A stretch of 64,000 nucleotides of DNA, taken from contig NZ_CP046973.1 of assembly GCF_009792235.1 (NCBI RefSeq), positions 3,100,001 through 3,164,000 of the forward strand, given 5' to 3'. Every line of letters begins with the position of its first letter. Position 1 is the stretch's first letter. The notes below the pieces were generated by a model. That model had not been told where the DNA came from and did no database searches. It was given only the letters and a program-made list of their open reading frames with translations. The DNA comes from Microcystis aeruginosa FD4. GTDB lineage: Bacteria; Cyanobacteriota; Cyanobacteriia; Cyanobacteriales; Microcystaceae. The translations under genes and the position numbers were made by a program. Below, one piece after another: positions 18,471-26,919 of the stretch.

Positions 18471-19563
18471 GTCCTGCGGCCAAAATGTTTTTACTAGCGT
18501 TAATATCTCGGTCATGGTGCGTCCCACAGTCTGGACAATCCCATTCTCGAATATTTAACGGCATTTTCTCAGCAATATACCCGCAATTACTACACCTTTT
18601 AGAGCTAGGAAACCATCTATCTACTTCGAGGTAATTTTTCCCGTACCAACGGCATTTATAAGCTAATTGTCGGGTAATTTCTCCCCAACTAACGTCAGAT
18701 ATTGCCTGAGATAATTTCGGGTTTTTGACCAGATTCTTGACGGCTAAATTCTCAACTACAATCGTTTGGTTTTCACGAAATAATTGAGTGGTTAGCTTAT
18801 GTAAATGGTCTTTTCTGCTATCGGTGATTTTGGCGTGAATCCTGGCTACTTTGATTCTCGCTTTTTCCCGATTCTTTGAGCCTTTCTGTTTTCGAGAAAG
18901 GCTTTTCGATGCTCTTCGCAGTCTCTGATAATGCTTTTTAAAATGCTTAGGATTAGATACTTTGTCACCATCGCTGGTAATCACAAGGCTACTAATTCCT
19001 AAGTCAATTCCGATGGCTTTATCTGTTACTGGTAGAGGCTTAATTGTTGGGTCATCAAATCTAATTGAAATATGCCAGCGTCCTGAGGGATGTAATCTGA
19101 CTGTTACTGTACTTGGTTCACAGCTTTCTGGTATTTGTCTTGACCATCGAATCGGTAAAGGTTCTGTGCATTTAGCTAAATAGATTTGTCTGTCTTTAAA
19201 TTTAAAAGCAGATTTGGTAAATTCGGCACTTCCTCCTTGATGTTTTTTCCTAAAGTTAGGATACTTAGTACGACCAGCAAAGAAGTTAGTAAAAGCTGTT
19301 TGTAGGTGTCTTAACCCTTGTTGTAAAGGTACACAACTAACTTCGTTTAAAAAGTCTAATTCTTCTTGCTTTTTCCAATCGGTTAGCATTGAAGAAGTTT
19401 GAGCATATCCTACTCTTTCTTGCTTTTCGTACCAAGCTTGTGTTCTGAGATGGAGAGCTTTGTTGTAAACCAATCTTACACAGCCCAAAGTGCGCCGCAA
19501 TAGCGACTCTTGTTCGGGTGTGGGGTAAAATCGAAACGAATAGGCTTTTTCCATGGGGAGCAT
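18367..19563 (-). CDS. tnpB: TnpB-family RNA-guided nuclease
   Basis: 398 residues, frame intact. Family members are RuvC nucleases guided by an RNA from the element's right end. All key residues seem present: D in KAIGIDLGISSLV (about 190), E in TIVVENLAVKNLV (about 275), zinc ribbon CSNCG and CPDCG (about 325-355), and D in HHDRDINASKNIL. The N-terminal MEKAYSFRFYPTPEQESLLRR is the HTH region; an upstream ATG three codons earlier is used here, and MEKAYSF is the alternative. It lies inside the SDR pseudogene. It is likely to maintain its element by cutting the empty site; activity here is inference. Confidence 0.93.
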   Translation of the reverse strand: MLPMEKAYSFRFYPTPEQESLLRRTLGCVRLVYNKALHLRTQAWYEKQERVGYAQTSSMLTDWKKQEELDFLNEVSCVPLQQGLRHLQTAFTNFFAGRTKYPNFRKKHQGGSAEFTKSAFKFKDRQIYLAKCTEPLPIRWSRQIPESCEPSTVTVRLHPSGRWHISIRFDDPTIKPLPVTDKAIGIDLGISSLVITSDGDKVSNPKHFKKHYQRLRRASKSLSRKQKGSKNREKARIKVARIHAKITDSRKDHLHKLTTQLFRENQTIVVENLAVKNLVKNPKLSQAISDVSWGEITRQLAYKCRWYGKNYLEVDRWFPSSKRCSNCGYIAEKMPLNIREWDCPDCGTHHDRDINASKNILAAGLAVSVRFATIRPEQSKSVKAGAKNPSGKKQKPKS

Positions 19564-19821
19564 TTTAGCATATATTTGGTAAATGCGCTAGTATTTAACG
19601 GTAAAGCCGTCGTAGAACGACGGGGTTTCAGACCCAAAATTTTCGATGAATTAAGACATCGACCCGACCGAGATCATCAATTAATCTAGCCACGGCAGTT
19701 TCTTGGGTTAAATCCACCCTGACAAAGCGAATACGCTCAAATTCCGCCGCACTCAGCCGAGATTTCAGACGACCCACCTCCCTTTCCTCCCGATAGGTCA
19801 TGGTCAGATGACCGCCATGGT

Positions 19822-20311
19822 TTGACACTCCCCGAAGCACTCATGAGAGGGATTCTCGAAGCTCATCACTGCGCTTTCTGGTTTCCCCTACTCACGTCTT
19901 ACACAATGAGGTTCTATCCGAACCGACTAGAATATCACTTGTTATCTAGTTGTCCACTCGTGGATAGATCTCCCAGCGTTTTGGTCTTTCAACCAAGATT
20001 CGGGTATGCCCTACCCTATCTGCCTTAGGCCAAATGTTTTTAGTTTATTTCAGTCTGGGAAAAGACTTACTCCCCTGTTTTAAGAGTTTTCGGGTGGCTC
20101 TTGTCTTCTTTTTTCTCCTCAAAAGTGCCGTACTATTGCAACGGGATTTTCCCCTCGGTGAGCGGCATTTCAACCTGTTGACCCTTAGATTTTAACACAA
20201 CTGTTTAGAGTTGTGCTTCGTGTCACTGAGCCTGTCGAAGTGCTGTTCTATATTGGCGGAGCCTTTCATCTCCGAGGTAAAACCGAGGGTTCCTTCAAGC
20301 CGACATTTAAG
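19822..20311 (-). mobile_element. Deleted TnpB-type element, 490 bp, second subfamily
   Basis: Right end TTGACACTCCCCGAAGC with hairpin to GGGATTCTCG; left end GCCGACATTTAAG. Same subfamily as 6439-7948. The flank on the left-end side is TTTTAC. No tnpB frame remains. It contains the CACTGAGCCTGTCGAAGTG repeat at about 20224. Removal restores the SDR frame. Confidence 0.75.
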
Positions 20312-20393
20312 GTAAAATCGCCGGAGTGACTCCTAAACCAAGTCCTCCCGTGCCGCCAGTCAGCAATACCCGTTTATAGATTATCCCAAATCA

Positions 20394-20580
20394 GGTTCTT
20401 CGTTACTTGGTATGGTTCGATCGGGGGGCATAAATCGACTAAATCCTTATCTGGCAAGAGACTTAATTGATTAGTTCGTTCTAGAGGGAAAACAATTGAC
20501 AAAAATCGCAGCAATGTTTTTCTCTATATGGGTTTCATCCATTATAAAGAAAGACATTGCATAACACGAACCGAAGAACC
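20394..20580. repeat. ISL3-type MITE, copy 1 (187 bp)
   Basis: Ends GGTTCTTCGTTACTTGG and CGAACCGAAGAACC. Highly similar over its whole length to 40792-40977. The first 14 bp match the ISL3 terminus at 6416. It abuts the truncated SDR start. Confidence 0.8.
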
Positions 20581-20593
20581 AAAATAATGAATA

Positions 20594-20619
20594 GAGACGT
20601 ACCGTAGATAATACGTCTC
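20594..20619 (-). terminator. Hairpin downstream of vipp1
   Basis: GAGACGTA pairs with TACGTCTC across 10 nt, 16 bp past the vipp1 stop and followed on the minus strand by a T/A-rich stretch (TATTCATTATTTT). Confidence 0.65.
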
Positions 20620-20634
20620 GACAATCTTAAAGTT

Positions 20635-21408
20635 TTACAGTTCTTTTAACTTTGATCGCAATTCCTCTAACTCCGCATCCACTGCCGAATCGCTGACGGT
20701 GGTTGCTTGGGGTAAAGTGGGTTGACTAGACGTTGTACCGGGTAATGCTCCCCCAGACATTTGCGCTTTTAGCAGTGCCAATTCATCATCCACATCGCTG
20801 CCCGCTTCTAGTTTAGCGAATTCCTGTTCGATGCCGATGCCACCCAATTCACCGTAAGCTTGACTACTGGCTTCTAACTGCATAACTTTTTCTTCCATGC
20901 GCTCAAAAGCGGACATGGAACCACTGGTATCGATACCGCCGAGGGTTTTTTGGAGTTCTTCGTTAGCTTTTGCGGCTCTAGAGCGAGCTACTAACATATT
21001 TTTCTTGGTTTTTGCCTCAGAAATCTTACTTTCGAGTGCAATCAAGTTTTTTCTCAGACTATCTACCTGTAGCGTTTGCTGATCCAGTTGATTTTTGAGA
21101 ATTGCGGCGGTTTCCGTGTAATCTTTCTTGCGTTTAAGAGCTTCCCGGGCGAGAGTTTCATCCCCTTTAGAAAGGGCTAATTTGGCTCTTTGTTCCCATT
21201 TATTGGCCTCTGACTGCTCTTTGCTGTATTTTTGTTCCGTTTGTCGTTGTTCTGCGATCGCTCTAGCGACCGCTTGGCGCAGCTGTACTAGATCTTCTTG
21301 CATATCACTGACAGCTTGCTCCAGAATCTTTTCTGGATCTTCAGCCTTGCTCACCATATCATTGAGGTTAGCTCGGACAACTCGGCTAAGGCGATCGAAT
21401 AAACCCAT
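20635..21408 (-). CDS. vipp1: Vipp1 (IM30), ESCRT-III-like thylakoid membrane remodelling protein
   Basis: 257 residues. The N-terminal amphipathic helix MGLFDRLSRVVRANLNDM and the long coiled-coil hairpin (about 25-215) define the PspA/IM30 family. The Pro/Thr-rich linker and extra C-terminal helix (VDAELEELRSKLKEL, from about 240) mark Vipp1 rather than PspA. It forms rings and rods on membranes and is needed for thylakoid biogenesis and protection. Start and length are typical. A second family member without the C-terminal helix is at 40041-40697. A terminator-like hairpin follows. Confidence 0.95.
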   Translation of the reverse strand: MGLFDRLSRVVRANLNDMVSKAEDPEKILEQAVSDMQEDLVQLRQAVARAIAEQRQTEQKYSKEQSEANKWEQRAKLALSKGDETLAREALKRKKDYTETAAILKNQLDQQTLQVDSLRKNLIALESKISEAKTKKNMLVARSRAAKANEELQKTLGGIDTSGSMSAFERMEEKVMQLEASSQAYGELGGIGIEQEFAKLEAGSDVDDELALLKAQMSGGALPGTTSSQPTLPQATTVSDSAVDAELEELRSKLKEL

Positions 21409-21499
21409 GACGCTCTTGTTCCTCTCGGTGTGTACTAAATCAGTTAACTGTTCTTAAAATTTCCTATCTTGCCTGACGGCTTATTCTCTAATATAAACT

Positions 21500-21595
21500 A
21501 CGGGAGCTAGGTTAGGGGATAGGGGGTAGGGTTTTGGGAGTTGGGCTATTAGGGTTTTGGGGTTTTAGGGTTTTAGTTGAAATTTCGTAACTACC
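21500..21595 (+). repeat. G-rich TTTTAGGG-type octamer tract
   Basis: Imperfect tandem GGGGTTTTAGGG units ending GGTTTTAGTTGAA, the same module found next to rpoB on both sides. No gene. Confidence 0.65.
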
Positions 21596-21628
21596 GAGGT
21601 AGAGAAAAAAGGTGGTAGAATCTGAACC

Positions 21629-21940
21629 ATGACTTACGAAGAACAAGCCAACAGAATTAAAGCATTAAAGAAGGAAAATCAAACTCTGCGGGAAAAGATA
21701 GCCGAGCTTGAGAGAAGACTGGGATTGAATAGTCAGAATAGTTCTCAGCCCCCTCAACAGAGGGACTGAAGAAGGAACAAAGAACAAAAAGTTTCAGGAA
21801 AGCAAGTGGAAAGAAGTCGGGAGGACAACGCCAATTCAAAAATGAAACGCACGACTCCTTAAGAGTTGACAGAGAAAGGCTGATCAGCTATTGTCCGATC
21901 AACGCAAAAACAAATCAGACCCAAAAACGAAGCCCCGACA
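21629..21940 (+). pseudogene. IS66-family transposase N-terminal fragment
   Basis: Starts MTYEEQANRIKALKKENQTL, then LGLNSQNSSQPP, the typical coiled-coil start of IS66 TnpC proteins. After PPQ the frame is lost by a frameshift; the continuation TEGLKKEQRTKSFRKASGKK is read in another frame to about 21940. The catalytic core is absent. The rest, to 22046, is non-coding debris. Confidence 0.75.
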
Positions 21941-22046
21941 TCTTAACATAGAACAAAGAAACCTGCTCTACCAACTTAGTCAAGAGGGAAATTTATCTCA
22001 ACGGCAGGTGAGCGAGACTCGCCCCAAAAACGCCAAACAACCCTTT

Positions 22047-22084
22047 AACCGCCAATTCAGACTTGAATTGGCGGTTCTTTTTTT
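22047..22084 (+). terminator. Strong Rho-independent terminator
   Basis: AACCGCCAATT-CAGACTTG-AATTGGCGGTT, then C and eight T residues. No gene ends just before it; it probably belongs to the decayed IS or a lost gene. Confidence 0.8.
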
Positions 22085-22161
22085 GACTTGATCTCCTTCT
22101 CGGTAGGAATCAGGTCGAAGAACAGCGGGGGGGGAATTACGGGGGGGGAACTTTTTCTATA

Positions 22162-22365
22162 TAGGGTTTGCTGAAAAAGTTTTTCCTGGGGGCGGGGTGT
22201 GGGGTGTAGGGTTTTCCCCATTTTCAGGGGGTCAATTAGCTAATTTTCGGCGAAAAAGTCCCGGAATTTTCCCCCCCGATCACTCCCATATCCGGTACTT
22301 TTTGATTGACAAAAGGTCTAAAAGTCTTACCCAACAAGGTTTTTAGATTTATTCAGCCAACCCTA
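22162..22365. repeat. TAGGGTTTGCTGAA-ended MITE, copy 3
   Basis: 204 bp with TAGGGTTTGCTGAA and TTCAGCCAACCCTA termini. Contains GGTGTGGGGTGTAGGG and shares most of its interior with 59596-59811 and 16844-17060. Confidence 0.85.
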
Positions 22366-22457
22366 TATACACGACTACTATTCTAGCAAATATGCTCCAT
22401 CCCGTCGGCTCTTGTAGTAGATATGTATGGGGGGAAGTTCAGGTATACCTTAGCTAA

Positions 22458-22934
22458 TCAAATAGTTGCTAATTCCTGAACATCGAAATCTGATTGCAAC
22501 AGTTGAATGAGAGCGGCACAGCGGTAGACCATAGCGGCACGACTATCTACCCCTAATTTGGCAAAAATTCGCCGTAAATAGGTAGCAACAGTCCATTCAC
22601 TAATATGTAAGCGATGGGCTATCTGTTTATTAGCCTGTCCCAGTGCGACTAGGGTGGCAATTTGTAGTTCTCTTTCCGAGAGGAGTTGGGCGATTTCTTG
22701 AGCGGAAGATTTAATTTGACCAGATACATCGAGAATAATAAAATATTGACCGTTGACTTCAAATTGATCCACCTCAACAAAAGATTTTTTTAATTCTTTT
22801 AAATAATTTTTTTCCTGATCTGTCTTTAGATGGATGATACAGTAGTGATGATCGTGCTTATAAATTTCTGAAACCACTTGATAGGATGCAGCGGTGAACA
22901 AAGAGCCAAGGTTTTGCTGATGCTGGTTATTCAT
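22458..22934 (-). CDS. LuxR-type transcriptional regulator
   Basis: 158 residues from the ATG at 22934 (MNNQHQQNLGSLFTAASYQ), which has AGGAAAG 7-8 bp upstream. An in-frame start at 23081 would add 49 hydrophobic residues and is less likely. The N-terminal half (to about 90) is a small alpha/beta sensor of unknown ligand. The C-terminal half is a GerE/LuxR helix-turn-helix: LSERELQIATLVALGQANKQIA, HISEWTVATYLRRIFAKLGV. There is no receiver-domain phospho-acceptor aspartate pattern. It lies between a MITE and a DUF4438 gene on the same strand. Targets unknown. Confidence 0.85.
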   Translation of the reverse strand: MNNQHQQNLGSLFTAASYQVVSEIYKHDHHYCIIHLKTDQEKNYLKELKKSFVEVDQFEVNGQYFIILDVSGQIKSSAQEIAQLLSERELQIATLVALGQANKQIAHRLHISEWTVATYLRRIFAKLGVDSRAAMVYRCAALIQLLQSDFDVQELATI

Positions 22935-23237
22935 TGTCTTTTCTTTCCTAACTTGTTTTCTGACTAAATAAAAGCTTCGTCTATCTGGGAAATAGGAAAC
23001 GATCAATAAAAGTAGGGGCAGGAAGGTCTTGTCAAGATTACAGTAATATACTTCTGCAAATAATTGGGACAATCTTAACATTTAATTTGGGAATATAGAT
23101 TAGGGAAAAAATCGAGGTTTTAATCAAGACAAAGCTTGATTTGCTATAACCGATTATTGTAAAAGTTTACAGAAAAAAATTGCTAATAAATTAGAAAAAC
23201 TTAACAATAATTGAGTTTCTAGCTCAACCATAAAAAA

Positions 23238-24239
23238 TTAAGTGCGACTAACAGAAACTTCCCCAGACCGAGGGGTAATACCAGAAGAATTGACCAGAGG
23301 AGAATAGACTTGGGCGGGAGGTAGCGATCGCAAATTAAACAGAGCGGCAAAATTAGCCCTGCTATCGTAGAGAGGTCGTAAACGTTGGCAGCAACCCGTT
23401 AATAAAGGCATAACCCCAGGACCATGACCACTGACCGTACTATCGCCATGGACGATAATCCCGAAAGTAATCCGACCTTGACGGTAACTAGGCCCGTGAC
23501 GGGTATCCGCCGAGCCAATGGCAACCAAATCGCCGAATCGAAGAGTATCAAGACGATAGCGGCGGCGAAGTTGTGGATCGAATAGCTGAATATCGTAATC
23601 ACCACGCCAGACCGTATTTTTGCCCAATCCTGAACCCATAGCGGCAGCGGGGATAAAATGAGTCACGGGGACTTGTAAACCGCGAGCAGTGGGAATTAAA
23701 CCCCAACGTCGCAGGAAATCGGGGGAACAGTTAAATAAACGCAGATCTGGATAGTCTAATAATTTTAACCCCAAACCATAACTATAGATTTGCACTCGAT
23801 CGCCGATCCGTAGGCGACGCAAAACCGCAGGGGGAAAATCTACCAAAACATGGTCCACTCCGCCATGTTTTCCCGTCACCAGACCCGATTGACCCGTGGC
23901 AGGTCCAGTAATGACTCTAGCGCGATTGCCCAGACAAGCATAGGTAATCAGGGCGAGATTCGGGCCGCGACGACTGCCGATAATTTCCCGACTATTATTA
24001 TGGAGAGCCACCCCCGGTTCAATATGATCCCCCATTAAACCCACACAGCGATCGCCAACCCGTTGATTGAGGACAATTCCCCCAGTGGCCGGAAGGATTC
24101 GGGGTATGCCATCATGACCGATACGATAGGGATTAGTCTGACCGACCGGATGGGCAATTTGACCGGCAACGGCCACCATTACTAAGTCTGGTTGGTTAAT
24201 ACGGAGAGAATTGGCACTATCTGGTCGTGAATTATTCAT
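23238..24239 (-). CDS. DUF4438 domain protein
   Basis: 333 residues matching the DUF4438 pattern: start region LVMVAVAGQIAHPVG, then VGLMGDHIEPGVAL, TGPATGQSGLVTGKHGGVDH and LGLKLLDYPDLRL, with GRITFGIIVHGDSTVSGHGPG near the C-terminus. Many Gly, His and Asp residues look like metal or active-site residues, but no activity is established to my knowledge. There is no signal peptide. It sits 719 bp beyond the left end of the eight-gene cluster, on the same strand, but is separated from it by an opposite-strand Uma2 remnant, so I do not include it in the cluster. Confidence 0.75.
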   Translation of the reverse strand: MNNSRPDSANSLRINQPDLVMVAVAGQIAHPVGQTNPYRIGHDGIPRILPATGGIVLNQRVGDRCVGLMGDHIEPGVALHNNSREIIGSRRGPNLALITYACLGNRARVITGPATGQSGLVTGKHGGVDHVLVDFPPAVLRRLRIGDRVQIYSYGLGLKLLDYPDLRLFNCSPDFLRRWGLIPTARGLQVPVTHFIPAAAMGSGLGKNTVWRGDYDIQLFDPQLRRRYRLDTLRFGDLVAIGSADTRHGPSYRQGRITFGIIVHGDSTVSGHGPGVMPLLTGCCQRLRPLYDSRANFAALFNLRSLPPAQVYSPLVNSSGITPRSGEVSVSRT

Positions 24240-24291
24240 ATATCAGTTATCACTATTCTAAAATGGAAGCATAGGATTTTTGCTTGAATCT

Positions 24292-24929
24292 ATGACTGCA
24301 ACACTGCTCGCACCGCCGGCTGAAATAATTCACCTGTCCGGGATTAGCTGGAAAACCTACGAAACGCTGCTAGAAGAAATGAGCGATCGCCGTCTGCGGC
24401 TGACCTACAATCGTGGCAATTTAGAAATCATGGCTCCTTCGACCGGACACGAAAGATTCAAGAAAGTGGCAGGGCGATTTGTTGAGACAATAGCTGAAGA
24501 ACTCCAGATTCGGATAGAACCCTTGGGGTCCACAACCTTTAAACGCCCTCAATTAAGTTAAGTGGTGCAGAACCGGATGAATGTTTTTACATTGATAATA
24601 TTGAGGCGGTTCGGGGGAAAAAGCGACTGGACTTAAATGAAGACCCTGCACCAGATTTAGTCATAGAAGTTGATGTCACCAGCAGTTCCCAAAATCGCCT
24701 TCAGGTTTATGCAGATCTAGGCGTGGCAGAGGTTTGGGTTTATAATGGGGAATCTCTGCTCATCCAACAATTACAAAATGGCACTTATATCACCTCCCCA
24801 ACAAGTCAGTTTTTTCCTAATTTACCCATCTTAGAAATTGCCATATTTTTACAACAAGCTGAAACAGTGGATTACCTAGAGTTAGTAAAAGCATTTCGGA
24901 ATTGGGTAAGAAGTCAGAGGGAAAAATAA
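24292..24929 (+). pseudogene. Uma2-family (DUF820) putative endonuclease, frameshifted
   Basis: The first frame (MTATLLAPPAEIIHLSGISWKTY to FKRPQLS) ends at 24561. The second continues SGAEPDECFYIDNIEAV, then the Uma2 core DLVIEVDVTSSS and LGVAEVWVY, to 24929. A frameshift at about 24555-24561 (AATTAAGTTAAGTGG) separates them. The catalytic-type E/D-xVxS pattern is in the second part. Uma2 genes are abundant in cyanobacteria, often linked to mobile DNA. It is probably dead unless the frameshift is a sequencing error. Confidence 0.8.
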
Positions 24930-24957
24930 AAGGAAGATTTTTCAATTCCCTCAAATT

Positions 24958-26013
24958 TCAAAGAACCCCTGCATTACGCAAGTGCCTATCAATTTTGATT
25001 CGCCGTTCCTGATCCACTCTTTGCCAAGCCGAAGAAAATCCTTGTCTTTGACCACTGGTAAAGTAGCTGCGATAGAGTGCCGGTCTCATGTGCCATAATC
25101 GAATTCCTCGTGCTGCATCTATAGGACTTCCTCCTGCGCGGGTAACTTGTGAAAATAATTCAGCATATTTGCGAATTGGACGGGCAATCTCTTCATCCGG
25201 TGTACTATCCCAGGGAAAGGCAGTTTGAGAAACACCTGCTAGTGAACGCCAAGCATCGCGGTTGAACTGAAATACTCCCCAAGCACTGATGTAAGGTCTA
25301 CCTTGCCGTTGAGACGGTGGGAGGATATTGAATATATTGGCAGGTCGAGCAAATATGCCTTTACTCTCTGTATGAGCCAAATGTCGGACTGTTGTGACGA
25401 ATGTTTGACCTAAGCCTGTTGAACGAGCAATTTGCTCAATATAAGCTAAAGCAGCCCCTGTCCGACTTGCTTGCCTTGCAGATGCTGGTAGCCCTGGAGG
25501 GCGGCGAGATCTCCACCTCGGACCATATTCCTGACCGGCTGCCACTTCATAGGCAATCCCAGATGTAATGCCTCCTCTGGGGCTGGCAGGAATCGACCCT
25601 TCAGGTTGAGTCATCCTCATTTGGCTTTGCATTCGACCCCAAGTATTCCGTCCGATAATCCCATCGGCAGTCAGTCCCTGTCTTTGCTGCCAACAGGCGA
25701 TCGCCTCAGATAAGTCTTGCCAACCAGGGCTGTAGTTGGGTCGAAGGCAGCCTGTGGAGGCTAAAAAGCGGACGATCGCATCATAATGAGACTGCCATCC
25801 AAGTTGGCCAGATAAGACCTGGTTGCGCTGGACTGCTCTGCTCATTTGACTAGCAGTGAGAAACTGATCAACATCTTCAAAGTCGTCTAGAATCTCATCA
25901 ATTGCTTCGTCAAGTTCGTCAGTTAGCCAGTCATCAAAGTGATCCCTTCTCAAACGGCGTGAATGGGAGAAAGGGAAATAGCCATGAATTCCTCTGTCTA
26001 AAGCTTCTAACAT
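24958..26013 (-). CDS. Peptidoglycan-binding and lysozyme-like protein of the eight-gene cluster
   Basis: 351 residues. An acidic N-terminal stretch (FDDWLTDELDEAIDEILDD, about 27-45) is followed by a peptidoglycan-binding_1-type repeat (about 75-130: FLASTGCLRPNY, CWQQRQGLTADGIIGRNTW). The C-terminal part (about 190-345) looks lysozyme/SLT-like, with HLAHTESKGIF holding a candidate catalytic Glu and ISAWGVFQFNRDAW matching the goose-lysozyme/SLT core GxxQ. There is no signal peptide, so export would need another route. Last gene of the leftward cluster, 18 bp after its neighbour. A wall-degrading or wall-anchoring role is inference. Confidence 0.7.
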   Translation of the reverse strand: MLEALDRGIHGYFPFSHSRRLRRDHFDDWLTDELDEAIDEILDDFEDVDQFLTASQMSRAVQRNQVLSGQLGWQSHYDAIVRFLASTGCLRPNYSPGWQDLSEAIACWQQRQGLTADGIIGRNTWGRMQSQMRMTQPEGSIPASPRGGITSGIAYEVAAGQEYGPRWRSRRPPGLPASARQASRTGAALAYIEQIARSTGLGQTFVTTVRHLAHTESKGIFARPANIFNILPPSQRQGRPYISAWGVFQFNRDAWRSLAGVSQTAFPWDSTPDEEIARPIRKYAELFSQVTRAGGSPIDAARGIRLWHMRPALYRSYFTSGQRQGFSSAWQRVDQERRIKIDRHLRNAGVL

Positions 26014-26031
26014 TTTCCTATTACCTCTACT

Positions 26032-26895
26032 TCAAATCTCATACCAAAATCCCCTTGCCCCCCGCCAAAAATCAAATTTTTCTCCCCTAGTTTCTGACCA
26101 GTCGTCCAATTCCAATTCGCTCGCAGAAATATCTTCGGACCAGGTGGGAGGAGGATCGATCCTGATTGCTTCTGGAACTACTAAATGCAGAACTACTGGG
26201 TGGAATCCCATCCAGAGTAATTTGGAGACTCCAGACTGAATGAATAACTGGCGTAATTGTTCCCGTTCCAAAGCAGCGATCGCATCTTGTTGGTCAATTT
26301 CCTGACAGTTGATACCCCAACTCTCCAGAGTGGAACAGATTACTGGGGGTAAGTTGCGGGCCCGATCTTCCGGGGAACGATGGGTTAGGATAAAGGCTGA
26401 CCCCAAGGCGGCACTCAAAGCGATCGCATCTCGAAAAGCATAGCCGAGGATATCGGTGTGAATTTGTCTATCTAAACTACGGGCTAACCATTCCCAACGA
26501 CTGACCAAACTGCTGTCGGTTTCTTTGGGCAAAAGGGATTCACCAAGCCCATCGCCGATCCAAAATAGATGATGATTACCTAAATCCGTCTCTAGTCGCA
26601 GTCTTTCCCATTCCCGCAAAGTGCGACGGGTTTGGGCAGAAAGTTCCGGGGTGAGAAGGGATGGGCAATTGCCCTTCTCTGGGGACGCTTCTAGCCAAGG
26701 CCGCCAGCGATCAAAAACATCGCTATTATCAATTAGATGCCAAAATTCTCGCGCTATCCATAATTCGAGAAATCGTCCTAATTGTTTGACTAAGAGCAGA
26801 CCATAATCAGATAAGGCCAGGTTGGGATCGAGGACACAAGACCAACGGCGTTGATTTAGGTTAATGGAGAAATCGGGCAAAAGAGTGGCACTCAT
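26032..26895 (-). CDS. Hypothetical protein, cluster gene
   Basis: 287 residues that I do not recognise. Mostly helical by appearance and Trp-rich (WSCVLDPNL, FWHLIDNSD, WEWLARSLD). About 145-180 has a hydrophobic Ala-rich stretch (AFRDAIALSAALGSAFILTH), perhaps buried rather than membrane-spanning. No catalytic signature or signal peptide. A good ribosome-binding site (AGAGGTG) precedes the ATG. It is 24 bp from the gene before and 18 bp from the one after, so co-transcription is likely. Confidence 0.7.
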   Translation of the reverse strand: MSATLLPDFSINLNQRRWSCVLDPNLALSDYGLLLVKQLGRFLELWIAREFWHLIDNSDVFDRWRPWLEASPEKGNCPSLLTPELSAQTRRTLREWERLRLETDLGNHHLFWIGDGLGESLLPKETDSSLVSRWEWLARSLDRQIHTDILGYAFRDAIALSAALGSAFILTHRSPEDRARNLPPVICSTLESWGINCQEIDQQDAIAALEREQLRQLFIQSGVSKLLWMGFHPVVLHLVVPEAIRIDPPPTWSEDISASELELDDWSETRGEKFDFWRGARGFWYEI

Positions 26896-26919
26896 CGGGA
26901 CACCTCTAAAAAAATAGCG

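Larger units (their letters stand above)
18325..19645 (-). mobile_element. Intact IS1341-type element carrying tnpB, 1321 bp
   Basis: Right end TTGACATCCTCACCGCCG with hairpin TCACCGCCGT-aaacgg-ACGGTGA. Left end with hairpin CCGTCG-TAGAA-CGACGG, then GGGTTTCAGACCCAAAATTTTCG. The base quadruplet next to the left end is TCAT on the element strand, as for the 353-bp element at 12375. There is no target duplication, as expected for this superfamily. It has no tnpA, so mobility needs a helper. Confidence 0.85.
17878..20393 (-). pseudogene. Short-chain dehydrogenase/reductase gene split into three pieces by two elements
   Basis: The coding pieces, reading leftward, are about 20380-20312 (KRVLLTGGTGGLGLGVTPAIL, cofactor loop TGGTGGLG), 19821-19646 (HGGHLTMTYREEREVGRLKS to GRVDVLIH) and 18324-17878 (LVGGFTMGATEEFSYEDW to the stop, with the catalytic Ser of TIGSRG and YCASK). 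Exact removal of 19822-20311 and 18325-19645 restores one frame (AIL-HHGGHL and VLIH-LVGGF). The start codon is missing because an ISL3-type MITE abuts the 5' end at 20394. The intact gene would have encoded an NAD(P)-dependent oxidoreductase of roughly 240-250 residues. It is now non-functional. Confidence 0.85.
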
